From: Dryas octopetala
Lineage: Eukaryota > Streptophyta > Magnoliopsida > Rosales > Rosaceae
Length of the DNA stretch: 64,000 bases
Assembly (NCBI GenBank): GCA_963921425.1
Contig: OY992833.1
Location: 12,751,738-12,815,737 of the forward strand
Reading direction: 5' to 3'
Part shown: positions 24,165 to 35,489 of the stretch, piece by piece
Layout: every line of letters starts with the position of its first letter
Numbering within the stretch: position 1 is the stretch's first letter
The notes under the pieces: generated by a model
What the model was told of the DNA's origin: nothing
The model's input: the letters and a program-made list of their open reading frames with translations, nothing else
The model's database searches: none
Position numbers and translations under genes: made by a program

Positions 24165-24610
24165 AACCATAGCATTACTTGAAATTTCGATTCAATGTAA
24201 AAAATGGGCAAAAAGCCTTGCACATTCAACCATTCAATATGAAAAAATCACAATAAACCAAATTTTAAACCCTAATTAATATCACAGTAACAGATTGTCA
24301 CTATTAAGTAGTAACAATTATGGTCTCATTTATATTTTTTATTGTATGTAAAAAATTAGTAGAAAGCCTTACAAATTAAACCAATCAGTATGAAACAATT
24401 ATAATAAACCAAATCTCAAACTCTGCTAAAAAATCACAGTAACATTACTGACAAATGATAACAATAACATGTTGACCATAACTTTACTTATATTTTCGAT
24501 TCCATGTAAAAAATTGTCAAAAAACCTTACAAATTAAACCAATCTGTATGAAACAATCACAATATACAAAATAATTGATAGCAAACCTTATACCTTCAAC
24601 CATTCATTAC
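24165..24610. repeat. Degenerate ~150-bp tandem repeat, three units
   Basis: Units beginning near 24165, 24317 and 24467 share, in order, ATGTAAAAAAT, a GCCTT/ACCTTACAAATTAAACC block, ATGAAACAAT, ATAATA/CAATAAACCAAAT, ATCACAGTAACA and GACAAATGATAACAA-type sequence. The preceding part (23880-24160) has related GTAACAA motifs. Confidence 0.75.
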
Positions 24611-24826
24611 TGACAGACAATAACAACTAAAAATTTCTCCAACAACTTTGTTTAATAGAAATTCACACCAGCAGGCTTCAACGTTAACACCTACCAACCT
24701 ACCACTAGCGTATTTTAATTATATGTCTAGTGCAATGATAGCTATTATTCTTTAATTATGGCTTATCTTGTTGTTGTGCTTTAATTAATAATTGTGGCTT
24801 GTTGTAAATTGGTGAGCATCTCAAGT

Positions 24827-25490
24827 CACTACAACAATAATGCTAATAGACAACGGTTTTTAGCCGTTTTTTATTCCCTGAAATACCGTCGTCTAGGCAT
24901 GTGACATCTATAGCCTATTTAGACAACGGTTAAAAATTATGGTTTGAGTAAAAACATACAACAGTTATAATTTAAACTGTTGTCTAGTATCCACCAAAAT
25001 GTATGATTTCCATCTAAAACAGTTGTCTCGTAACACAATACGTACACAACGTTTACAGATATAAAACTATTGTATTAGTGGTAATCTCACAATACTTATT
25101 TACTATAAATGTTGTCCAAAGTACTGTTAAACATCAGTTTCAGAAAAACCGTTGCATAATTAAGTTTTAAATTGGTAAGAATGTTGTTACATAAGACACT
25201 AAACAATAGTTTTTACTAAAAAATGTTATTTAAATTGCTTATACACATCTGTTGATTATCTAAACCCGTTGTGTATTCAAATTTCCAACAAGTTTAACTA
25301 AAAATGTTGTTTTAATTGTATATACACATTCTTTTATAACCTAAAACCGTTGTATAATAATATTGTTCACAACTTGTTTTAACTTATATGTGATGTTAAG
25401 ATATGCGTATAACAAGTAATTTTTTTAAAAAAACCGTTGTCTAGATTTGATTAATACAATTTTTTTAAAATTGAAAACTGTTGTTTGTTT
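24827..25490 (+). mobile_element. CACTA (En/Spm) transposon 5' terminus with subterminal repeats
   Basis: Starts CACTACAACAATAATGC and is followed by many copies, in both orientations, of an ACAACGGTT / AACCGTTGT motif to about 25490, the layout of a CACTA transposase-binding subterminal region. No transposase and no matching opposite end were found, so the element is truncated or nested. Confidence 0.8.
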
Positions 25491-26199
25491 GATTCACATT
25501 TTAATATATCCATGCTTGCATCCAATTAAATTTCTATTAATTCTCTGCTTGCATATCCAATTGGAATTAAATCCCACTAAATCCATGCTTGTTGCATCTA
25601 AAGAAATCCACAAATATTGACAACTCAAAAAGATCTATGAATTCATTAAATTGAAATTGGAGTTTACAAAGTCATGATAGCAAATCTATTCACACATCCT
25701 TTGCCAATTAACAACCCAAAAGTTATAAGTAATTAAGTAGCTTGATATCTATAAAAAGTACTTGCTACAAAAACTATAAAAAGTACTTGTTCCTTCAACT
25801 CATTGTGTGATCTTCCAAAGTCCTATTATAGAAGATTTTGTTATCATCCCTTCCTTACTTTGTTTCACATGTTTTAGAGATAAGATCTACTCACACCTGC
25901 ATGCATAAGTAGCCTTATAACTAAAAAAAAGTACTTGTTACAAAAACCATAAAGCTAGGCATGACATGGTCTGAACGCAATATGACCACTAATTGCTCCA
26001 TCCATGAAGTCTGAATGCAAAAAAATTGCAGAGAACCCTGCAGAGATCAGAAAATACAATAGAAAACTGTTCAAGAATTGCTTACCAAGGTGATCAAGGA
26101 AGAAACACCAGTTCAGGTGGAGAGACACAAAGGTTGAAGAGGTGGATGGCAACAACAGCAGACCCAGGCTCAAGTGCAGGTAGAGCATAACAGCACAGC
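25491..26199. other. Unassigned AT-rich DNA between CACTA and copia relics
   Basis: A direct repeat with ATCCATGCTTG and CATCCAATT motifs lies at 25507-25600. AAAAAGTACTTGTTACAAAAAC-like blocks recur near 25755-25790 and 25925-25950. No gene is supported. Confidence 0.4.
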
Positions 26200-26465
26200 A
26201 TCGTCGAGGCCTAAGAGTACCATCAAATCATCTCATAGGTTTGGAGGGGAAAAGGACGAGGTTCACTATTTTAGTGAAAAGGATTCAACTAATTTCAAGG
26301 ATGTGGTTGAGAGCATCAAGCAAGGAGATTGGTTGAGAGCTATAACTGATGAGATGGAATTAATCTCAAGACAAGAACTCTGGAGTTGGTTCCTAAATCC
26401 AAAGGTAGAAGACCTAACAACTACAGGTGGGTTTATAGGATAAAGAAATTCGACATGGAGGATCA
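26200..26465 (+). pseudogene. Ty1/copia reverse transcriptase N-terminal fragment
   Basis: In one frame WLRAITDEMELISRQELW and in the next frame ELVPKSKGRRPNNYRWVY followed by RIKK form the start of the copia RVT_2 domain, split by a frameshift near 26385. Sequence diverges after KKFDME, where the Tat element begins. Confidence 0.8.
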
Positions 26466-26474
26466 TGAAGCTGC

Positions 26475-26618
26475 ACTAAAGATCCAAGGAGCGATTGGGA
26501 AGGACCGTATGAAATTATTGAAGTCATCCGCCCAGGCACATATAGGCTCCGCGCCACAACCGGCAAGGAACTCGGCCACCCTTGGCACGCCGAGCACCTC
26601 CGCTACTTTTACAAGTAG
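26475..26618 (+). pseudogene. Tat-lineage integrase C-terminus
   Basis: DWEGPYEIIEVIRPGTYRLR and then GKELGHPWHAEHLRYFYK with a natural stop form the closing motif of Tat-type gypsy polyproteins. There is no chromodomain, as expected for Tat. The upstream part of pol is lost. Confidence 0.9.
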
Positions 26619-26784
26619 ACAAATGTTGTACCCCCCGGGGACTTTTTTCAATTTCATCTATGTTATCACTTTCAATAAATATAAGTCCTACCACGGACAC
26701 ATTTTTCTTCATTTTTATTCAACGTGTTAATTGTCTGTATGGGCCCCCAGGCCATCCGGCATCCGCCCCTACCCATATCCGCCC

Positions 26785-27000
26785 CATGCATTCAAGGGAA
26801 GCTAAGTACCATGCATTCAGGGCGCGGCTATGGCAAATGCATTCAAGGGAACCTAAGTACCATGCATTCAAGGGAAAATTAATATCATGCATTCAAGGGA
26901 AACTAAGTACCATGCATTCAGAGAAAAATAGATTTCATGCATCCAAGGGAAGCTAAGTACCGTGCATTCGAGAAAATTCTGCAATACCATGTATTAAAAG
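26785..27000. repeat. 25-bp minisatellite, about eight units, downstream of integrase
   Basis: The unit CATGCATTCAAGGGAAGCTA plus AGTAC recurs with variation. One unit is expanded by a GGGCGCGGCTATGGCAA insertion. It fills the gap between the end of pol and the 3' end of the antisense gene. Variable tandem arrays are common at this position in Tat elements. Confidence 0.9.
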
Positions 27001-27190
27001 GAAGGGCATCCTACCCCATAACGGGTCGGACACCCTCCAAATCATCCACATAACAATTAAGTACAAAACTTAATAATCAAAAGAGTTTGCAAGTTGGCAC
27101 GGGCCACATCCGACCCGACCATACAACTCAAACCAAAATAGGGCAATGGTCCGCCCACCCCTGCCCCCGGGCCATAAGTGCAACAGATGT

Positions 27191-29293
27191 CTATTTGGGA
27201 TCCTCTCCCACATCACGCTCCCCTCCCGTGGATGCTCCGTCCTCATGCTCTACCTCCTGGGTACCTTGCTCCGGGACGTTGCCATGCACCTCGTTGCCCG
27301 CCCCTAGCAGACCACGCACACGGTCCCAGTTAAAGTCAGGGCACATCTCCTCAAGCTCCAATTTGCAATCGCCAAAACCCATGGCATAACCGCTGTTGTA
27401 CTCATTGTCCAACTCTTGCTTGGCTTGGCTCAGCTCCTGCCCGCACTGCTCCAACTTCTGCCTAGCCTGTTCCGCCTCCTTCCTGGCCTGCAGCAGCTCG
27501 GCCTGCAACGCCTGGTTCTGGGCAACCAGGGTACCGACCTTCTCCTCGGCTGAGAGCACTTTGTCCTTCCACACCACGAAGCTTGACATCTCGTCCTTCA
27601 TCTTCTCCACCGTGGCCAGGACACTAACATGTGCCTGATAGGTAAAGAACAGTGCCTGCCAGGTCGAACGCCACAAAAGTGTTATCACAAGTTATAAAGT
27701 TTAAACTTCAGACGTCTCATCAACATATACCACTTTCCCTTACCTGGGACTGCTCCGAGAAGGCCCGCTGCAAAACGGATAGCGGCTCCACACCATCGCC
27801 AATCACCCGGTCATCCCTCCCCTTCTTCAGGGATCCTCCAAAGTCTGTCACCGCCTGCTGTAACAGACGATCCTCCTCTGGGACCGGATCAGACGCAGTG
27901 GCTGTCCTCTTGCCCTCTCTCCCGGGCTCGGCCGCATCTACTCCCGTCTTCCTTTTCCTCCTGGGAGAAGCTGCCCTCGGAACATGGGTGGTGGTAGACC
28001 CACTATGCCTTATACCCCCGGGCACCGATGCACCTCTACTTGTATTCCCCTGAGACAAGCCACCCCCGGCCAGCAAAGCCCCCATCATCATCCTCCTCTG
28101 AGCAGGCGGGGCATGACCAACTGGTCTACTTGTTTTCTTCGTATTGGCCATTTTCACTGAAAGACAAACATATTCAATGAGCACAAGTTATTATCTCATC
28201 AACTAATACTCCAAGAGGGGAAGTACAGAAACTCACCTGGAACTCCGAAGCCGTACTTGGCCAACTTTTCAGGAGACAGGAGGTATGCAGCGCTCAACTT
28301 TCGGGCAGGTCGACTAAGCACCCTTCGCACCTCTTCCACGCTATCCTCCGACAAGGGAAGCTTCTCCCACTCATCCCCTGCAAAATCAAACAACAAAAGA
28401 CTTCTATTAGTACCAGTACAATATCAGCTAACAATCCAAATGTCCACAGACCAATACATTGGCCCAACCAGACAACCTATTATGTGGAAATTTGTCGGCA
28501 CCCTATTCATGGTCCTCCTCTCACTCCGGCCGAATTCCCAGGCTCCGCTCGCAAAGAACCATTTTTTCTTCCACTCCTTGTGAGCGTCTGGGTGGCCTAC
28601 CTGTATTTGGCGAGTCGCCCCATCGGTGAACTGCCCGTTCGCCAACTGCGAGCAGTACACCCAACCCCGCAATTTGGGACTCGACTTAATTTCAAACAAG
28701 TGTGAAAATTGGGCCATACTCGGGGCACCATACCCCTCATCCCGGAACATCACATACAACCCAATTAATGTTCTCCAACTATTGGGCATCAGCTGAGCTG
28801 GTGCAATTCCTAACTTCCTCAACATATATTGGAAATAGGGGTGGAGAGGAAGTCTAAACCCATGGTGAAAACTCTTGGCAAAACACAGAATGTGCCCCTC
28901 CGGCGGGTCACTCAAGACATCACCCTCTCCCGGGAGGCTTAGGTGGATGTAATCGGGAATGTGGAACTCCACTCTCAATTTTTCAAGGTCCTCCTCCGTC
29001 ATCCTGTTCTCACACAACCCATCCACGGCCCAGTATGCCTTAGGCACAATGTGCCTACCCACATCATCACAACTGGTGGATGTCTCTCCATCATCGCTGT
29101 CCTCACTACCAGTGCATTTTCCATCACTTCCCATCACCATGGACAAGCTCTCCTGGACGGTCTTGAGCACTTTGCCCACCCCCATATTTCCACACCCCAT
29201 CCGGGGTCGAGGCATATTTGGCCTCATCGGCGTCCCATCACTCGTGGACACCCGATCAGACTCCATAGAACTGTTATCATCTGAGGAAGCCAT
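27191..29293 (-). CDS. Antisense extra ORF of the Tat retrotransposon, four exons, 604 aa
   Basis: Exons 29293-28477, 28377-28237, 28156-27744 and 27634-27191 join with correct GT-AG sites and phases into one unbroken frame. Residues 1-110 are Ser- and Asp-rich with a basic patch. Residues ~110-260 match the 'putative gypsy-type transposon' domain (PF04195, Transposase_28), with FRLPLHPYFQ at ~146-155 and APAQLMPNSWR at ~164-174. Exon 3 has Gly- and Arg-rich, nuclear-localisation-like KRKT and RRKRK segments. Exon 4 is a strong coiled coil (~475-540, Gln/Glu/Lys-rich) followed by an acidic tail. Function is unknown. The family occurs only in plant Tat elements. Intactness across three introns in a 5'-truncated element is notable. 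Domain identity is by recognition. Confidence 0.88.
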
Positions 29294-31134
29294 GGAATGT
29301 CCAACTTCAGTGCACCTGCCCACCCAAGACAAACCACAAATCAAGATGGGAAGTGCCCGGCACACCAAGACAACACCATGGACATTTCAGATTAATACCG
29401 GTTTCCCACCCCCCGTATGTGCTCGGATACACCCAATTTGACAACATTCACCCTTTCACATGCTCAGCCACCAATCATTTATCAAAGCCAGTATTCACAA
29501 TATCAATTCAAGCAGACAAGCAATAAAAAATCAAGCCTTTACCTATGTTCCGCGGCTCCAACGGCTCAGACGGGTTCCGACCCACTTATCTTGTCTCCTC
29601 AGTACCTGGCCAAAAACACAATACTCAATAAATTACAAAGTCCAAAAATGAGGGCATGCTGCCTACCCAATGCTCGGCATGGCTCATACCCAGTTGCACC
29701 TCCACCTGCCCCTACTCACATTATCTACAAAATTCACAAATAGAATTCCAAGGTCCGCCTCAGGCTGGACGACCACAACTTCTCAAAGTTCTCAATTTTT
29801 TCAAAGGCACAATCAATATATCAAGTGGGTAGAAAAATTTTTATTTGAATTACCTACCTCAAAGTGTGAAAATCAAGCGGCCCGGGCCCACTCAGCCACC
29901 CTCCGTGCAGCACCACCTCCAGCTCGATGCGCCCACCAACTGCTCCGAGCCGAGCAGCCCACTGCTCCGAGCCGAGCAGCCCACCGCACCAAGCACCACC
30001 TCCACCCGACCCCCCTGCACAACGCGGCTGCACCTGAGCCCACTGCTGCAAGCAACCGACCCGACCAGCCCCCTCCGGCCCCTCCCACGCACGACAAGGC
30101 GAACAGAGCACTTCGCCTGCCCCGAGCCCGAGCCAACTGAAAAAATCACGCACAGGCGTTCAGCGCCGAGCCCCCTCACAGCCCCGGCCCGAGCTGAGCA
30201 GCAGCACCCCCCCCAGCGGCACGACTTCCGAGCAGTCCGGCCCGAGCCCACACCACCCCCCCCGAGCCGCGCACCCTCTCAGCTCCTCCGCCCGAGCCCA
30301 GAGTCCGGCCCGCGCCCCTCTTCTTCAAAGTCGGTGCTCTTCTGACCCACGCGCAGCACAACCCAAGACGATCCGACCCGTCGCTCTTCCGACCCGCGCA
30401 CTTCCTCTCCGGCCCGAGCTCGGCAGATCCGGCCACACAACCTTCCGACCCGCCGACCCGAGCAACGATCCCGCCCACCCGAGCCGAGCCCAACACTCGC
30501 CCGAGCTCCCCTTTCTCTTTCGATTGCCTTCGGAGCCGCCGCCAACCTCAGCTGCAGCCCGACCCGCCGACCCGAGCACCTCACTTCTCCACCCACCCGA
30601 GCAGCCCCTCCCCCTGTTGTTTTTGGATCCAAGCCCTGCTCTCCCTTCCGCCCAACAGGTTTTTTAACAAAGAAAAAAAAAAAACAAAACAAGCAGAACA
30701 AAAGCTCACAGCACCTCTCTCTCTCCAAAATGCCAATTTATTTCACAGCCTCTCTCTCTCCAAAATACATCTACAGTAACAAATGTGAGATATGGGGTGG
30801 GTCTTTTATACCTGAGCTACACTACTTAATCCCAGATTCTTATTTACAGAGGGCAACATCCCACCAGTACATTGAACGGGGTTCACTGGGTTTTTTGCGA
30901 AGCGTCTACTGCTCGGAATACCAGGTGATCAGCGATTCAAAAAAAAAAAAAAAGACAGAAAGAAAAAGCAACGTATGTAACCCCGCAAGCTTTCCTACAG
31001 TACAGCTTTTCTTGCTAAGGAACTTGGGGGGACTTCTAGACAATAGCTTAAGCAGGAACAAGTATGTGGTTACTTGTCGTTCTGCTCGGACTTTTTTGTG
31101 TACAAAGTTCCCAACCAAGAAGCATCTTTTGCTC
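29294..31134 (-). other. GC-rich leader region of the antisense gene
   Basis: On the minus strand a TATA box (30801-30810) is followed by a GA-rich initial leader (30715-30760), then a ~750-bp block (29870-30640) dense in CCCGAGC / GCTCGGG motifs, with a 22-bp direct repeat at 29948-29991. A possible leader intron has a donor AG-GTAGGT near 29857 and an acceptor GGGCAG-GTGC near 29316, just before the ATG. Open frames here on both strands are composition artefacts. Confidence 0.5.
30801..30810 (-). promoter_or_regulatory. TATA box for the antisense gene
   Basis: TATAAAAGAC on the minus strand, 1.5 kb upstream of the antisense ATG and ~45 bp before a GGAGAGAGAGAGG initiator-type tract. It suggests that the extra gene has its own promoter. 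Confidence 0.5.
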
Positions 31135-31150
31135 GGAAACTTGGGGGACT
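31135..31150 (+). other. Polypurine tract of the Tat element
   Basis: GGAAACTTGGGGGACT lies two bases before the LTR start. A near copy (AACTTGGGGGGACTTCTAGA) sits at 31021-31040. Confidence 0.75.
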
Positions 31151-31263
31151 TCTGTTCGTATGATTAATGGTCTGGGCATAACGACAAGTCACACAAGGCT
31201 TAACATCATGCTGTTTGGGCCCAGGCCCAAAAGACTAAGCCCTTCCTGGGCTCCTAGCCCCTG

Positions 31264-31385
31264 ACCTACTAGGCTCCGGCCTCCTGGGCCACGACCTCCT
31301 AGGCTCCAGCCTCATAGGCTCCGGCCCCCCGGGCCCCGGCCTCTTAGGCTCCGGCCTTCCAAGCTCAAGCCTCCTGGGCCCTCGA
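31264..31385. repeat. 15-bp tandem repeat in LTR U3, eight units
   Basis: Units of the form CCTCCTAGGCTCCGG follow one another without gaps, with substitutions (for example CCTCATAGGCTCCGG, CCTCTTAGGCTCCGG). Such arrays often act as copy-number-variable enhancers in LTRs. Confidence 0.92.
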
Positions 31386-31419
31386 CCCGTGTCAACTCAC
31401 TCGGATCCTCGAGACCGGT

Positions 31420-31508
31420 GCCACGTGGCGCTCCTACAGTGCAAGTCACCACAAAGGACACGTGTCGTCACCGGATTGGTTGACACTCTTCCAAAGGTAC
31501 TATAAAAG
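31420..31508 (+). promoter_or_regulatory. LTR promoter: two palindromic G-boxes and a TATA box
   Basis: GCCACGTGGC (31420-31429) and GACACGTGTC (31457-31466) are perfect 10-base CACGTG palindromes, the bZIP/bHLH target seen in ABA- and light-responsive plant promoters. TATAAAAG follows at 31501 and sits between AAGGTAC and GTACCTT inverted flanks. Confidence 0.75.
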
Positions 31509-31818
31509 AGGTACCTTCTTGTCACAAAAGGACAACTGAAATCATTATTATACTATTCACTCACTCTGCTCTCAGATCTCTCTGAACACTGACTTGAGCG
31601 TCGGAGGAGCTTTGGCTGGCACCACACTGGTGCCCTTCCCGCTCACTTCTGTGTACTTGCACAGGGTGCTTTGGATATCATTCTCTCTTATTACTCACCA
31701 GTCGGACCCAGCTACCCGTTCCTGCCCCACTTCGACGTGTCATCCACTCAGTGGTGGGTCAACGGGCCTACGTGGTTCGACTTGACGTTGACTGCTTTAC
31801 CATTTTTGAGCATCAACA

Positions 31819-34507
31819 TCTCTATTTACTGAAATAAGGGTTTCTGTTTGTGTGGATTTTGTCAAATTAGGGTTCATGCATGTTCATCTGGAAAAAACTA
31901 GAAATTCACTAAATCTGAAGAGCTCGTTTAATTATATGATCTCCTATTACAAGTCAATTGTCTCTGTTTTCCATGGTTCTTTTTACATGTCTTTCTTCAT
32001 GTGCAGATGATTTACCCTCTATTTCTGAGATTTAGTCAGTTCTGGAAGAGATAGAAAACCATAAGAAGTGGCTTTTGCTGAAGAATGTGCACATAAAAGT
32101 TTGGCTTTCTAAGCAGAAAGGTTTTTTTCGTTTTTGGCTTACTGGTCTTGATAAATGCTATGCTTTGTGGATTGCGTCTACGTTTCTCTTTTGTGGATCA
32201 TTCATGTGTCTTTAATGATCTTTTATGTTGCCCCTTGTAGGACCTGGATTGACTTTTACCGTTTTTTCTTTTCTGTGGTTACCAATTTAATTATCCTTTG
32301 TCTTATTATTTCAGCCAATAGAGGAAATTATGTTACAGTAGTGTCGATAATTCAGTATATTTATGGTTGCATGATTATTAAATTGTCTTTGTATTCTTAA
32401 ACAAATAACCAAGGTTCTGCTGTTACCAATTGGCATTTGGGTGTCTATGGACATTATTTTGTTCTATCTATTTATAGGCACCCCAACTTTCTGGCAGGTG
32501 TTTCATTTTGGATGGATCTTACAGCTTGGCTTCTAATAGGCTAGAAGCATATGCATTGTACCTCCGTGCTGGATCTCTTGCTGAGAATTGCCTACATAAA
32601 TTGGTCTTGGAAACAAGGCAGCAAACAAGGTAAGTCTTACTTCATTAATTTCCTTCCCTAAATCTTTTGGAGTTCTTTCTTTTACTTGTGGCTATGTTCA
32701 AAAGTTACGTAGGTTTGCAAGTTGCTATTATCAAGACTCAAAAGTGATTCTTTTTCTTTTTCTTTTACATGAAATTCTAAACACATTATAGTAAGTTTCC
32801 TTAGATGTGCGTCAGTGTTGACACCTGCTTTTTGAGTATCATGTAATTAACTGCTATTCAAAATGACTTCAAGGATTGCAGATCCAAAGACTTAGTGGAC
32901 TCGATTTTGATTTTGCCCCATTTGTACAACATGCAGGGGTCCTTCCATTGATATATACTATGTAAGAGGTACATCTCATAATTTCTTTACTTTTGGATTG
33001 AGAAAATTTTGGGTCAAGCTTTGAAAGGCTTATCAAATTGTCTAAACATGTAATTTGCTAGTTATTTGGATTGAAAAGTTGAGTTTTGATATTAACAATG
33101 TGGTAGTGTGCTGAATCATCATTCTTGTTCAGATTTTCCTGTTTATCATAGATTATCTCCAAATGATATATCTGTTATAATATGTAGTTGTATGCCTCAT
33201 TTTTCTTTTCTTTATTTTAAGAATTTAGCAGGCATATAACATCTTTTGGCACTACTTTGCAGTTGTTAAGAATTTTAGTAAAAAGAAGGAGAATGGTAAA
33301 GTCATGGATGAAGCTAGAATGCATCTCATCTTAAGGTCCAACAACTTGACATTCAACAGCAATCTCTAAAGCTGACTGCAAACAAGTTTGTGTTCTGTTT
33401 TTTGAGGCTCCTAATTGTCTTTTGATTACATTCTAATTGTCTTTCCGTTTATTTGGCTGGTACTGAAGTATGTATGGATGCTTGGGGTTTTCAAACTCGA
33501 GATTTTATGCAAAGCCACTGGCAGAGCTTACAACACTGCAAGTAAAGAAAATATATTTAGCTCAGCTTGCATTTAAATTGCTGCATTCTTTTCAGTATTG
33601 AGCAAGTCCTATAATTGATGTGCAGGGAAGGGAGATTCTACAAAGTACCATTGATCTTGTTCAGAACAATTTGAACTTAGAGGTTATTTCTTGTATATCA
33701 TACTTGAAGTAGTGAATATTTTCTTCTAATATCTACATCTGAGTTATCTCAATTGACTGGTCAAGATTTAACTTTTGAAGGATGTACCACTTTTATTTTA
33801 TCTAGCAGGTAATTAATTTATGGTGATACAAATTCAATAATGATTTATAGTGGACTGGATGATATTGCAAAAGCAAAAGGAATTGCGGGGAAAGTCATCC
33901 AAGAGGTGAGGTTATACCCTGAAAGAATATCATCTAAATATTCTATGGTACATAAACTTTAAACTTGAGATATTGTATATTTGAGGATTGCAGTTCATAT
34001 GAATTTTTTTTTTTGAAAGAGATGTGACGTATCTTGAGTTAGGATGAGGGTTCCATTCTTTAACATTATCTTGGAAAGTCCATAAATGTGCTTGCAGATA
34101 GCTTAAAGTCCATTGTATTCTTACTTTTTTATGATCCTTTCGGGATTTTACCCTTGGAGTTTTATGGGTTTGGAATTCAATTTTTTTGACCAAGGTTTTT
34201 TTAATGCCTAGTTTTCTTTAGTGCACCTAAAATATGATTCTAGTGGCACTTAAAACTTGTTGGACCGAAGCATGCACAGAAGAACAGACAAAATTAGTTT
34301 AATCACTTCTATAATATAATGTCCTGTCATTTACAACCATTTACAAAAAGTTATAAATCTTGATGCATGTATCACAATAACATTTTTCTCCCCTTCTTTT
34401 TTTTGAATTCTATGTATCTGTGGGCATTCATTTGATCTTGATTAATGATCGAACTTCTCCAATGGCATATATTCGTGCTTCTGAAATCTGTTTTATTTTC
34501 CTGTCAG
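31819..34507 (+). other. Gene-like DNA with unassigned exon-like blocks upstream of the LRR pseudogene
   Basis: Blocks with splice-like borders include 32499-32632 (ending ETRQQTR before GTAAGT), 33480-33541 ([20 protein letters not shown]), 33628-33690 (GREILQSTIDLVQNNLNLEV) and 33842-33907 (GLDDIAKAKGIAGKVIQE). They are on the same strand as the LRR pseudogene and may be its upstream exons. I could not confirm identity, and stops separate them. Confidence 0.4.
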
Positions 34508-35310
34508 GTCCTTGCATTCTCTAAAACTCTCTGACAACCACCTTGGCCGCAATTTTGCAAAAATGGTTTTAGTACTCTTCTCAATGCTTCGTCTAGTCTA
34601 TCCATCCTTGACCTTTCTGTTAACAATGTGAGTGATGCATTTCCTAATAAAAAAATTTCTTAGTTTTAAAAATCCTATTACCATAAACTAACATTAAGTG
34701 CAGATATCAGGCTGGCTTTCTGAACTCTATTGGAGATCACCAAGTGGACCCCCAACACCTTTAGGAATTGGAAAGTCCTTGCAATCATTACGGGTGCTCA
34801 ATTTAAGGTATCAATTTATCGATGCTTTGCCTTCTATGCAAATTTCTATTCCTGAAAATAAAAACTTATGGCATTTGTGAAATAGCCTGATGCCACTGGT
34901 TGTATTCCATGCTGCTACACAGAGCCTATGTTCAAAAGAAAACAAATATGAGGTTTTTAATTTTTCTTATCTGATTTTAGGGGAATAATCTAAACAAAAT
35001 GACGCAGATGGTCTTAGATATGCTCTCATTCATATGCCTAACTTGGAGGTCCTGGATATTAGTGATAATCCTATTGGGGATGATGGAATCAGGTTGGTTG
35101 AATTTTCGATCCCCACATATACATTGAGCATTTTAGGTACAAGGTCTAATATTCTATACCATCAATGTTTCAGGAGTTTGATTCCCTGTTTTGTCGAAGC
35201 TTCTGAAAACTGTACTCCCTTTGCTGATTTAGTGTTGGAAAACTGTGAGCTTTCCTTTCATGGAGTGACTTAACTCATAAATACCCTCTCAACCCTAAAG
35301 AGACCATCGA
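34508..35310 (+). pseudogene. LRR gene fragment resembling TONSOKU/BRUSHY1, broken
   Basis: Four exon-like pieces with GT-AG borders: 34508-34627 (SLHSLKLSDNHLG, frameshift, STLLNASSSLSILDLS), 34704-34807 (ISGWLSELYW, SLQSLRVLNLR), 34981-35092 (YALIHMPNLEVLDISDNPIG, with a one-base deletion before DADGLRYA) and 35174-35310 (LIPCFVEASENC, LVLENCELSFHGVT, a stop, then LINTLSTLKRPS). The repeats are ribonuclease-inhibitor-type LRRs in the order I associate with the C-terminus of TONSOKU, a plant chromatin and replication-fork repair factor. At least two frameshifts and one stop make it non-functional. The LRR call is firm. The TONSOKU call is from recognition and needs a search. Confidence 0.65.
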
Positions 35311-35356
35311 AAGGAATACGTTTGTAATACGTTTGCCTTTAATGTATGAATTATTT

Positions 35357-35435
35357 TGGTTGTTTGGATTTTATGAGAATGGATATGGATTATTTGAATT
35401 TTATGAGAATGAATATGGATTGTTTGGATATATGG
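35357..35435. repeat. Short tandem repeat (~31-39 bp unit)
   Basis: GATTTTATGAGAATGGATAT-like units with GGATTGTTTG spacers recur two to three times between the LRR pseudogene and the CACTA end. Confidence 0.7.
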
Positions 35436-35489
35436 AAACTGATTTGCTGAGAATGGAAATGAATATCAACTAAATCACTTTACAGGAAA

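Larger units (their letters stand above)
26470..31818 (+). mobile_element. 3' part of a Tat-lineage (Ty3/gypsy) LTR retrotransposon with an antisense extra gene
   Basis: In order on +: the last ~48 codons of integrase, a 25-bp minisatellite, a spliced gene on the opposite strand (27191-29293), a GC-rich leader region, a polypurine tract, and a 666-bp 3' LTR. Tat elements (Retand-like) are known to carry an additional ORF between pol and the 3' LTR, sometimes antisense, and this fits. The 5' LTR, gag, protease, RT and most of integrase are absent, replaced at the junction by a copia fragment. Confidence 0.85.
31153..31818 (+). mobile_element. 3' LTR of the Tat element, 666 bp
   Basis: Starts TGTTCG after the PPT and ends ATCAACA, so the ends are TGTT...AACA. 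U3 carries a 15-bp tandem repeat and two G-box palindromes upstream of a TATA box. No second LTR exists in the window, so boundaries rest on the PPT and terminal dinucleotides. Confidence 0.8.

Noticed and set aside
26785-27000. CRISPR-like regular repeats.
   Set aside because: Units are adjacent with no unique spacers, and the DNA is a plant nuclear retrotransposon. It is a minisatellite.
29845-30728. Many overlapping 80-170-codon frames on both strands (Pro/Ala-rich or Gly/Arg-rich).
   Set aside because: They arise from the GC-rich CCCGAGC repeat composition in which stops are rare. No domain is recognisable, and the region fits a leader of the antisense gene.
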